A model generated the notes under the pieces. That model was not told the DNA's origin. It made no database searches and saw only the letters and a program-made list of their open reading frames with translations. A stretch of 5,840 nucleotides of DNA from Clostridia bacterium (GTDB lineage: Bacteria > Bacillota_A > Clostridia > Oscillospirales > CAG-272): NCBI GenBank assembly GCA_017467225.1, contig JAFTSR010000212.1:1-5840 (forward strand), read 5' to 3'. The position numbers were made by a program, and so were the translations under genes. Below, in pieces: positions 1-5,093 of this stretch (positions within the stretch are counted from its first letter, which is position 1; the number at the start of each line of letters is the position of its first letter).

Positions 1-824
1 GTTACGGCGATCAGCGTCAGATCCTCGCGGCAAGCGGCGCTGACCAGGCAACGGCCGCTGCGTTTGGTATAGCCGGTCTTGACACCGATAGCTCCGTCAT
101 AATAGCGCAGCATCTTGTTATGATTGAGCAGCACCCGTTGTCCGACGGGAATTGTGTCTGCGGTTCCTTCGGCAGCCGAAGTCTCGGACGCCTGTCCCGG
201 TGCATGCATGTCGCACAGCGGAATGGTCGCGCGGCGCGTGGACATAATTTTCCGCAGCATAGGATGCGATAGCGCAGCCGCAGCGATAAGACCAAGCTCG
301 TATGCCGTGGTGTAGTGTTGCTCGTGATCAAGACCGTGCGGGTTATCAAAATGCGTGTCCTTCAGTCCTAAATCTGCCGCCTTTTGGTTCATCAGTGCAG
401 CAAATTCTTCCACACTGTCGCAAACGGTAATGGCCAGCGCAACGGCGGCGTCGTTCGCCGATTCGAGCAAAAGACCCAACAACAGCTGCTCAACGCTGAG
501 CCATTCGCCTTCATACAAATATATGGACGAGCCCTCAATACCGACGGCGCGCGCATCAATACAAACCATGGCAGACGGCTCCAGATGCTCCGCGACCACA
601 AGTGCGGTCATGATCTTGGTCGTGCTGGCCATGGGAAGACGGGTGTGCGCGTTTCGCTCATATAAGACCGTTCCGCTCTCCGCATCCAGGAGCAGCGCAG
701 CTTGTGCCGACAATGCAGGCGCAGCGGCGCTGACGGATAACGGCGGTAAAAGACAGCCAAGGCACAGGGTGGCCGTCAGCAGGAAGCAAAAAATCTTGAG
801 AGAAGCGGGGAATGATCGTCGCAT
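1..824 (-). CDS. D-alanyl-D-alanine carboxypeptidase (PBP5-like, peptidase family S11), C-terminus cut by window edge
   Basis: The frame is open from ATG at 824 to the left edge, giving 274 complete codons and no stop, so the gene is partial. An N-terminal signal peptide is visible: MRR, a hydrophobic stretch around residues 11-29, then a small-residue site near SVSAAA (30-35). All three active-site motifs of DD-peptidases are present: STTK with Ser67 and Lys70, SAN at 122-124, and KTG at 249-251. Family knowledge says such enzymes trim the terminal D-Ala from peptidoglycan stem peptides outside the membrane; the C-terminal domain and membrane anchor expected for DacB/DacF-type proteins would lie beyond the window. 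AAAGGA lies 10 nt before the start. Between SAN and KTG there is an extra Ala/Thr/Glu-rich segment at about 205-224. The mature part has five cysteines (88, 135, 204, 260, 265). Whether it is vegetative or sporulation-specific cannot be told; its place next to a GerW-family gene, and the nearness of dacB to scpAB in Bacillus subtilis, make a sporulation role plausible. Confidence 0.93.
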   Translation of the reverse strand, partial: MRRSFPASLKIFCFLLTATLCLGCLLPPLSVSAAAPALSAQAALLLDAESGTVLYERNAHTRLPMASTTKIMTALVVAEHLEPSAMVCIDARAVGIEGSSIYLYEGEWLSVEQLLLGLLLESANDAAVALAITVCDSVEEFAALMNQKAADLGLKDTHFDNPHGLDHEQHYTTAYELGLIAAAALSHPMLRKIMSTRRATIPLCDMHAPGQASETSAAEGTADTIPVGQRVLLNHNKMLRYYDGAIGVKTGYTKRSGRCLVSAACREDLTLIAV

Positions 825-834
825 AACGTGTCCA

Positions 835-840
835 TCCTTT
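835..840 (-). promoter_or_regulatory. Ribosome binding site of the carboxypeptidase gene
   Basis: AAAGGA on the minus strand, preceded by an A-run, lies 10 nt before the ATG at 824. It supports that start. The nearby upstream ATG at 834 directly abuts this site and is out of frame, so it is not a competing start. Confidence 0.6.
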
Positions 841-879
841 TTCGATGCATTGCAGATTCAAAAAAGTATATGGACAGCG

Positions 880-908
880 GCGGTCGAATATAACCGCTTT
901 TTTATTTT
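880..908 (+). terminator. Candidate intrinsic terminator oriented on the plus strand, at the 3' end of the GerW-family gene
   Basis: Read on the plus strand, GCGGT (880-884) pairs with ACCGC (893-897) around an 8-nt loop, with a possible extra G-U pair, and is followed directly by six T, an A and four T (898-908). That is the layout of a rho-independent terminator, though the stem is short. On the minus strand, where all genes lie, the same hairpin is preceded by A and followed by no T-run. In that direction a weaker alternative exists: TATAT (892-888) with ATATA (871-867) and an inner GAC/GTC pairing, ending just before T6 at 865-860. Direction and activity are therefore uncertain. The T-tract overlaps the last codons and stop of the GerW-family gene. 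Confidence 0.4.
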
Positions 909-1339
909 GCCTCAGTCTCAGACTCCTCAGCCGGTTCTGCGTCCTTCTTTTTGAAGATAGCCTTGATCTTTTCAATCAGCTCAGGCGCGCGCTCAACGGC
1001 AGAAGCTATCTGCTCAACGGGATCGGGCGCAGGTGCACCCTGACCCATGCCGAGAATATTGACGTTGCCATCGGGAGAGACAACCAAAAAGCAGACGGGA
1101 GAGATAGTCATACCCGTACCGCCGCCACCGCCAAAGCTTTGCTTTTGCGGTGTGTTCTTGCCGTAATATTCCAGACCTCCCGTGGTGTAGCCCATCGAGA
1201 TTTTGGAAATGGGGATAATGGTGGTACCGACGTCGGTGGTAATCGGCTTGCCGACGATGGTATCGGAGTCTACCAATGTGCGCAGACTTTCCAGCGAGGT
1301 GGCGATCATTTCTTCCAATTTGTTATCCGTGTTTGCCAT
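902..1339 (-). CDS. ytfJ: GerW/YtfJ-family sporulation protein
   Basis: A 145-residue protein matching the GerW (YtfJ) family. The core is clear: a helical N-terminus (LEEMIATSLESLRTLVD), the segment TIVGKPI followed by GTTIIPISKISMGY (27-51), the glycine run GGGGG after SF (68-74), then GTGMTISPVCFLVV (74-87) and DGNVNILGM (90-98). The charged tail (131-145, KKKDAEPAEESE...) is poorly conserved in such proteins. In Bacillus subtilis GerW is made in the forespore and is needed for proper germination of spores; the molecular activity is not established. ATG at 1339 is chosen because AAAGGA ends 8 nt before it. An in-frame ATG at 1366 would add nine residues but has no ribosome binding site and would place the good one inside the gene. 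It follows the DUF2953 gene by 34 bp, the same pairing as ytfI-ytfJ in Bacillus. Confidence 0.93.
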   Translation of the reverse strand: MANTDNKLEEMIATSLESLRTLVDSDTIVGKPITTDVGTTIIPISKISMGYTTGGLEYYGKNTPQKQSFGGGGGTGMTISPVCFLVVSPDGNVNILGMGQGAPAPDPVEQIASAVERAPELIEKIKAIFKKKDAEPAEESETEAK

Positions 1340-1347
1340 GGTGGTTT

Positions 1348-1353
1348 TCCTTT
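1348..1353 (-). promoter_or_regulatory. Ribosome binding site that decides the start of the GerW-family gene
   Basis: AAAGGA, inside the longer AGAAAGGAAAA, sits 8 nt before ATG at 1339. The alternative ATG at 1366 has only AT-rich and CCC sequence before it, so the downstream start is preferred. Confidence 0.65.
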
Positions 1354-1373
1354 CTGTATGTGGCATGGGATTT

Positions 1374-2120
1374 TTATACGTTTGCGGTGCCTCGTTCCTT
1401 TGGCGGAACGGAAGCAGAAAGAGCAGTAGGAGATTTTCTGTGTGAGATGGACTGCTTGTGCTTGATGATGTGGATCAGAGCGCCAAGTCCCAGGGACAGC
1501 AGATGGTGCACGCGCAGCTGCAGCGCAATATCAATTTCCACGTGGAAGGTGTCATTGACAAAATCCGGCTGTACGCACATGCGCTTAGGATGATGAACAT
1601 GTAAATTCGAGCATTGGTGGATGGCTTGCAGCAGCGCCGAGGCCGCCGGGCAGATGACGCCGTACAGAAGTGCTGTTCTGGCAGCATCGCCTGTGCCGAT
1701 GCGCAATTGCAGCGCGTACAGATGAACGTGCGCGGCGCGGAAGGCTTTCTCGTGCAGCGCATCGATCAAGGACGTGATCAGCGAGAGTGTGTCGGTCAGC
1801 TTTTGTACCTTTTGCGCCAACGTGCGCTTTTCCCTGGGCGCGGCGTGCGCAAATGCGGCTTTTTTGGCAGTCTGCTTTTTTTGCAATCGTGCTTGCTTTC
1901 TGGCTTGCTTTTTTTGCCGCTTTTTGATGGCGCGCGGAGAATAGTCTTTGATTTTCGGTGCTTTTTGCTTGGCAGGATGGCGGAAGATTGGAATGTGTGC
2001 TGTATGAACGCGCACGGTTAATCCTCCGGTTTCATCCACCCGTAAGCGAACACGAACAGGTGTGAGGAGCAGCAGAAGGATCAGGGCTAAGAGTGCCAAA
2101 AGACAATATAAAACGATCAT
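1374..2120 (-). CDS. DUF2953 domain membrane protein (YtfI-like)
   Basis: A 248-residue protein with one N-terminal membrane segment (residues 2-20, almost all Leu/Ile/Ala) followed by PVRVRLRV, the usual opening of DUF2953 proteins. A strongly basic, probably helical region follows at 51-107, where 22 of 57 residues are Lys or Arg, with many Gln and Ala. The conserved family core comes after it: RIGTGDAARTALLYG (140-154) and the segment PDFVNDTFHVEIDIALQLR (185-203). The C-terminal 25 residues are polar and variable. The function of DUF2953 is unknown. The gene usually lies just before the GerW/ytfJ gene, as here, so a shared role in spore formation is inferred. The topology predicts a short outside N-terminus and a large cytoplasmic part, or the reverse; the basic region next to the membrane favours the cytoplasmic side. 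AAGGAG lies 6 nt before the start. It is separated from scpB by 65 bp containing a candidate promoter. Confidence 0.87.
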   Translation of the reverse strand: MIVLYCLLALLALILLLLLTPVRVRLRVDETGGLTVRVHTAHIPIFRHPAKQKAPKIKDYSPRAIKKRQKKQARKQARLQKKQTAKKAAFAHAAPREKRTLAQKVQKLTDTLSLITSLIDALHEKAFRAAHVHLYALQLRIGTGDAARTALLYGVICPAASALLQAIHQCSNLHVHHPKRMCVQPDFVNDTFHVEIDIALQLRVHHLLSLGLGALIHIIKHKQSISHRKSPTALSASVPPKERGTANV

Positions 2121-2126
2121 ACGTTG

Positions 2127-2132
2127 CTCCTT
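2127..2132 (-). promoter_or_regulatory. Strong ribosome binding site of the DUF2953 gene
   Basis: AAGGAG preceded by a second AAGGA, 6 nt before ATG at 2120. This is one of the best Shine-Dalgarno matches in the window. Confidence 0.75.
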
Positions 2133-2138
2133 TCCTTA

Positions 2139-2166
2139 TTTATACGTTTGTATCATCTGCCGTCAA
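2139..2166 (-). promoter_or_regulatory. Candidate sigma-A-type promoter for the DUF2953-GerW genes
   Basis: On the minus strand TTGACG (2166-2161, five of six to TTGACA) is separated by 16 bp from TATAAA (2144-2139, five of six to TATAAT). The spacing is normal for the housekeeping sigma factor. The predicted start would fall near 2132, leaving only about a dozen bases of leader with the ribosome binding site near its 5' end, which is tight. An AT-rich match by chance is possible. The same stretch contains GATACAAA (2152-2145), which loosely resembles a sigma-E -10 element, but no convincing partner -35 was found. Confidence 0.4.
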
Positions 2167-2175
2167 ATGGCAGAT
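2155..2175. repeat. Perfect 7-bp inverted repeat between scpB and the DUF2953 gene
   Basis: ATCTGCC (2155-2161) and GGCAGAT (2169-2175) are exact reverse complements around a 7-base loop. No T-run follows on either strand, so it is not a standard intrinsic terminator. It covers the -35 box of the candidate promoter, so it could be a protein binding site, or a hairpin at the 3' end of the scpB transcript that limits decay. Confidence 0.55.
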
Positions 2176-2190
2176 TTATGCAGATTTACG
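2171..2190. repeat. Short direct repeat at the end of scpB
   Basis: CAGATTTATG (2171-2180) is followed at once by CAGATTTACG (2181-2190), two 10-bp copies differing at one base. The second copy includes the scpB stop codon (2188-2186), and the first shares CAGAT with the right arm of the neighbouring inverted repeat. It may be a small local duplication. Confidence 0.45.
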
Positions 2191-2842
2191 CTTGTTCCTC
2201 TGCTGCAGGCTCGGCATTTTCTGCTTTTTGCTGGCTTTCAAGCTCGGCTGCCACGGCCAGCGCCTCGGTTGCAGGCAGTTCTTCCAGGGAAGAAATGCCA
2301 AAGACGCGCAAAAATTTGTCCGTGGTGCCGTACAGCATGGGACGACCGACCACCTCCAGGCGGCCGACCGCGCGGATCAGCTCCTTATCCAACAGGGAGT
2401 TGACGGCGTACGAGCTGTCTACGCCGCGTACGGTATCGATAAACGTACGGGTGACCGGCTGGTTATAAGCGATGATGGCCAGCACCTCCATTGAGGCTGC
2501 GGAGAGATTGCCGCCGCGGCGAACGCCCAACACCTCGCGGATATACGGTGCGTACTCCTCACGCGTGCAAATCTGCATCGTGTCGGGAAACAGCAGCATC
2601 TGTACGCCGCGATGAGCGTCGGCGCTGTTGAAAATTTCAGCGGTATGCTCGGCCAGCGTGCGGACATCCGAGGCGGAAAGTCCCAGCACCTCACCGATCT
2701 TTTTATAGGGAACGGGGTAACCTGCGGCAAACAGAATTGCCTCCAGTGCCGCTTGCATATCCTCAATGCTCTGCAGCGCACTGTCAGGCGTTGCAGGCTG
2801 CTCTGCAGATACGGATTCTTTATCTTGTACTTCTTGATTCAT
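2186..2842 (-). CDS. scpB: Segregation and condensation protein B
   Basis: A 218-residue ScpB. Two winged-helix domains are visible. The first, about 29-107, begins with MQAALEAILFAAG and contains the helix-turn segment KKIGEVLGLS. The second, about 113-187, has the family signature LSAASMEVLAIIAYNQPVTR (113-132), then RGVDSSYAVNSLLDKELI (139-156), GRPMLYGTTDKFL (166-178) and FGISSLEELP (181-190). A Glu/Ala-rich tail follows. ScpB dimers bind the kleisin ScpA and with it the Smc ATPase, forming the complex that compacts and helps separate replicated chromosome origins in the cytoplasm. The start at 2842 overlaps the scpA stop as ATGA, and only weak Shine-Dalgarno sequence precedes it, so translation is probably coupled to scpA. 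Starting at the next Met (residue 29) would keep the domains, but its ribosome site is too close. The first 28 residues are polar and look like a variable extension. Confidence 0.96.
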   Translation of the reverse strand: MNQEVQDKESVSAEQPATPDSALQSIEDMQAALEAILFAAGYPVPYKKIGEVLGLSASDVRTLAEHTAEIFNSADAHRGVQMLLFPDTMQICTREEYAPYIREVLGVRRGGNLSAASMEVLAIIAYNQPVTRTFIDTVRGVDSSYAVNSLLDKELIRAVGRLEVVGRPMLYGTTDKFLRVFGISSLEELPATEALAVAAELESQQKAENAEPAAEEQA

Positions 2843-3642
2843 GACGCTTGGGTCTCACTTTCGGTGGTTTGGTTGTCTGTGTTGGGCTTCTCGGGCTTAG
2901 GCGGATTGTCATTGAGCACACAGCGCGTGTTGATACGGTGCAGCGCGGTTTCGTCCTCCGGCTCGTCGACGATCAGAATCTGTCGCATTTTGACAAGCTC
3001 CAGAACGCCAAGGAAGATGGCGATCATGTCGGGGAGTGATACCGCATCGGCGAGCAGCGTTTGCAGCGAGCTTTGCTTTTCGGTGTTCAGATGCTTAAGA
3101 ATGCCGACAATCTTGAGCTCGACCGGAACGATGGGACGGCTGATCATGGGCGTGAAGGTCGCTTTTCTCTCGTGTGCCATGCTCTCCTGGTATGCGTTGA
3201 TGCGGCGGATGGCTGCGCACAGCGAGGTGATCTGCTGGTCGGCAACGTAGGTGCGGTCGATCGAAATCTCGTCGGTATCCTTGACCATACGAGCCGAGTG
3301 CACGGCATACAGCTTGGCCATCTTGGCGGCGCCTTCCTTGGCAGCCTGATAACGCAAGAGCGCGTCGGTCAGCTCCATGCGCGGGTCCTTTTCTTCTTTT
3401 TCCTCGCGTGGGAGCATCATTTTACTTTTGATGTACATCAGCTCGCTGGCCATGAGCAAAAAGTCGGAAGCGAGCTCCATATCCATCTGTTCCATCTCGG
3501 CAATGGCGGCCAGATACTGGTCGCACAGGAGCGCAATGGGCAGATCGGTGATGTTGATCTTATTTTTCTGTATAAGTGTCAGAAGCAGGTCAAGGGGGCC
3601 CTTGAAATCAAACTGCTCCAGTTGAAACGTAACTTCCTCCAT
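2839..3642 (-). CDS. scpA: Segregation and condensation protein A (kleisin)
   Basis: A 267-residue ScpA. The N-terminal kleisin signature is clear: FKGPLDLLLTLIQKNKINIT (13-32), followed by QYLAAI, then LASDFLLMASELMYIKSKMMLP (57-78). This region contacts the neck of Smc. A charged, probably helical middle (80-165) would hold the ScpB-binding part. The C-terminal winged helix is seen in LPDMIAIFLGVLELVKMRQI (203-222), the part that binds the Smc ATPase head. A polar tail rich in Pro, Asn and Thr (245-267) follows and is not conserved. The start is supported by AGGAG at 3658-3654, 11 nt upstream, which overlaps the stop codon of the preceding protease gene. The gene ends in a 4-bp overlap with scpB, the arrangement common in Firmicutes. 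The two products work in fixed proportion, which such coupling would help. Confidence 0.96.
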   Translation of the reverse strand: MEEVTFQLEQFDFKGPLDLLLTLIQKNKINITDLPIALLCDQYLAAIAEMEQMDMELASDFLLMASELMYIKSKMMLPREEKEEKDPRMELTDALLRYQAAKEGAAKMAKLYAVHSARMVKDTDEISIDRTYVADQQITSLCAAIRRINAYQESMAHERKATFTPMISRPIVPVELKIVGILKHLNTEKQSSLQTLLADAVSLPDMIAIFLGVLELVKMRQILIVDEPEDETALHRINTRCVLNDNPPKPEKPNTDNQTTESETQAS

Positions 3643-3656
3643 GGGGACGAATGCTC

Positions 3657-4430
3657 CTATGCTAACAAAGAATAGATATGATATTGGATCAAGTTCAGAT
3701 AAGAACCTGCCTCGGAGCCGTAGCCCATACCGGTCAGGTTATAGAGCAGTGAGCTGATACCCTCGCGTGCAAGATACAGCGGCGTATCCAGCATGCCGAG
3801 CCACAAAAGCGCAAGCATGACGATCATAATGATCTGCTCATATTTCATAATGCCAAAGTACCACTTCGGCGGCAGGAAAACGTAAAGAATACGTGAGCCG
3901 TCCAAAGGAGGAATGGGGATCAGATTGAAAATTGCCAGACCGATATTCATGGAGACGCTCAGCTCAGCCATAAAGATCAAAATAGACAAAATCGTGCCGA
4001 TATAAGAGAGAGAGTACGCGCTCTGCGTCATATATCCTTTGTAAATGGCAAGAAAATCCGCTTGCATGATCTCGCCGCCCAAAAGCAGCAAGAGGCGCAG
4101 GATAACGGCACTGATGATGGCCAAAAGAAGGTTAGACGCCGGACCTGCCAAGGAGGACAGGGCCATGTCACGGCGGGGATTTTTGAAATTGCGGCTGTTG
4201 ATCGGCACGGGATTGGCAAAGCCGACGTGGAAAAACAGCATCATCAAAAAGCCGATGGGATTGAGGTGCTTTAAGGGATTCAAGGTGATCCGTCCGAGAT
4301 TTCTCGCGGTGGGATCGCCCAACTTATAGGCTACAAGGCCATGTGCCGCTTCGTGAACCGACAGCGCCAGCAGAATGACGGGCAGGCTGATAATATAGGA
4401 AGGGAGGCGGGAAACAAAATTTTCTAACAT
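3657..4430 (-). CDS. Site-2 protease family integral membrane metalloprotease (M50, YwhC/Rv-type small class)
   Basis: A 257-residue multi-pass membrane protein. The zinc-binding motif HEAAH is at 26-30 inside the first hydrophobic segment, preceded by LALSV. AGPASN (95-100) matches the conserved GPxxN region of the family, and NLIPIPPLDGSRIL (169-182) carries the third zinc-ligand motif with Asp177. Further membrane segments lie around 59-73, 101-118, 143-170 and 199-214. There is no PDZ domain and no CBS domain, so it belongs to the minimal group of site-2 proteases, whose substrates are mostly unknown; cleavage of a membrane-bound regulator is the general expectation. It is somewhat longer than minimal relatives, with an extra segment near 113-142 and a C-terminal tail from about 217. 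The open frame extends upstream to 4676, but that part overlaps engB in another frame and is Ser/Pro/Arg-rich. The ATG at 4430 has AAAGGA 7 nt before it and starts a normal family N-terminus. Confidence 0.92.
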   Translation of the reverse strand: MLENFVSRLPSYIISLPVILLALSVHEAAHGLVAYKLGDPTARNLGRITLNPLKHLNPIGFLMMLFFHVGFANPVPINSRNFKNPRRDMALSSLAGPASNLLLAIISAVILRLLLLLGGEIMQADFLAIYKGYMTQSAYSLSYIGTILSILIFMAELSVSMNIGLAIFNLIPIPPLDGSRILYVFLPPKWYFGIMKYEQIIMIVMLALLWLGMLDTPLYLAREGISSLLYNLTGMGYGSEAGSYLNLIQYHIYSLLA

Positions 4431-4437
4431 GAATAGA

Positions 4438-4443
4438 TCCTTT
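4438..4443 (-). promoter_or_regulatory. Ribosome binding site that decides the start of the site-2 protease gene
   Basis: AAAGGA lies 7 nt before ATG at 4430. It supports the 257-residue form rather than a 339-residue form that would begin inside engB. Confidence 0.7.
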
Positions 4444-4470
4444 CGGAATGTGCTGGATGAAGACGGTCTT

Positions 4471-5079
4471 TCAAAGCTTAACGCCCGAAAACTCGGAAAT
4501 GACGCGCCAAAGCTCGGTCTTTCCCTCGCCCTTGAGCGTGGAGGTGAAGACGATGGGCGTGCCTTCGGGAATATCGGGATGCTCGGCAAGCATAGCCTCA
4601 CAAGCGCGGCGCTCGGTGGCGTTGAGCTTGTCTGCCTTGGTGGCGACAATGGCGCAGGGAAGTCCGGTTGCGGCAATATAGCGCAGCATCATTTTGTCAT
4701 CCTCGGTGGGACCGACACGGCTGTCGATCAGCTGTACGACTAACGAGAGGCGGTCAAGACACGGGTTCTTTGTGAAATAACCGTCGGTCAGCGCGCTCCA
4801 TTGCGCCTTATCCTGCGGTGCGCGCTTGGCAAAGCCATAGCCGGGCAGATCGACGAGAAACAGCTTTTTATCAACGTCATAGAAATTGATGGTAATGGTC
4901 TTGCCGGGCGCCGAGCTGACACGAGCCAGCGATTTGCGGTTGAGAAGAAGATTGATCAGCGAGCTTTTGCCGACGTTGGAGCGACCGGAAAAAGCGATCT
5001 GCGGCACGGGATCGCCGGGAAATTGGCGGATCTGCCCTGCGCTGATGCGAAGATTGGTGTTTTGAATATTCAAAGCCAT
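4471..5079 (-). CDS. engB: Ribosome biogenesis GTP-binding protein EngB (YsxC/YihA)
   Basis: A 202-residue TrmE-Era-like GTPase. All nucleotide-binding motifs are present in order: G1 GRSNVGKSS (32-40), the switch segment around GKTITINFY (59-67), G3 DLPGYGFAK (77-85), G4 TKAD (147-150), and G5 with TSTLKGEG (179-186). The length fits the family. Known members bind GTP and are needed for late assembly of the large ribosomal subunit; the gene is essential in Bacillus subtilis. It follows lon by 12 bp, the order lon-ysxC also seen in Bacillus. The start at 5079 is supported by AAGGGG at 5093-5088, 8 nt upstream, which overlaps the lon stop codon. The gene ends 40 bp before the site-2 protease gene, with no terminator in between. 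Confidence 0.97.
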   Translation of the reverse strand: MALNIQNTNLRISAGQIRQFPGDPVPQIAFSGRSNVGKSSLINLLLNRKSLARVSSAPGKTITINFYDVDKKLFLVDLPGYGFAKRAPQDKAQWSALTDGYFTKNPCLDRLSLVVQLIDSRVGPTEDDKMMLRYIAATGLPCAIVATKADKLNATERRACEAMLAEHPDIPEGTPIVFTSTLKGEGKTELWRVISEFSGVKL

Positions 5080-5087
5080 GAGAAATT

Positions 5088-5093
5088 CCCCTT
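5088..5093 (-). promoter_or_regulatory. Ribosome binding site of engB overlapping the lon stop codon
   Basis: AAGGGG begins within the TAA stop of lon (5094-5092) and ends 8 nt before the engB ATG. Ribosomes ending lon would reach this site, so the two genes are probably on one message and may be translated together. Confidence 0.6.

Noticed and set aside
355..954. Plus-strand open frame of 199 codons across the carboxypeptidase gene
   Set aside because: It lies antisense to a gene with signal peptide and all three active-site motifs, has no family resemblance, and is a product of codon bias on the other strand.
1340..1366. Upstream start adding nine residues to the GerW-family protein
   Set aside because: No Shine-Dalgarno sequence precedes ATG 1366, while a good one lies before ATG 1339.
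845..1429. Plus-strand open frame of 194 codons over the GerW-family gene
   Set aside because: It is an antisense shadow of a recognised gene, starts inside the intergenic hairpin region, and shows no recognisable domain.
2612..3250. Plus-strand open frame of 212 codons crossing scpB and scpA
   Set aside because: It spans the antisense of two well-supported genes and the junction between them, with low-complexity Ser-rich sequence.
3061..3675. Plus-strand open frame of 204 codons opposite scpA
   Set aside because: The sequence is the exact antisense of a conserved kleisin gene; no ribosome site or family match supports it.
4455..4475. Small palindrome AAGACCGTCTT after engB as a terminator
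   Set aside because: Only a 4-bp stem with a 3-base loop is possible, it is AT-rich, and no useful T-run follows on the coding strand.
4431..4676. N-terminal extension of the site-2 protease to 339 residues
   Set aside because: The extra 82 residues overlap engB in a different frame, are Ser/Pro/Arg-rich, and a good ribosome site precedes the internal ATG at 4430.
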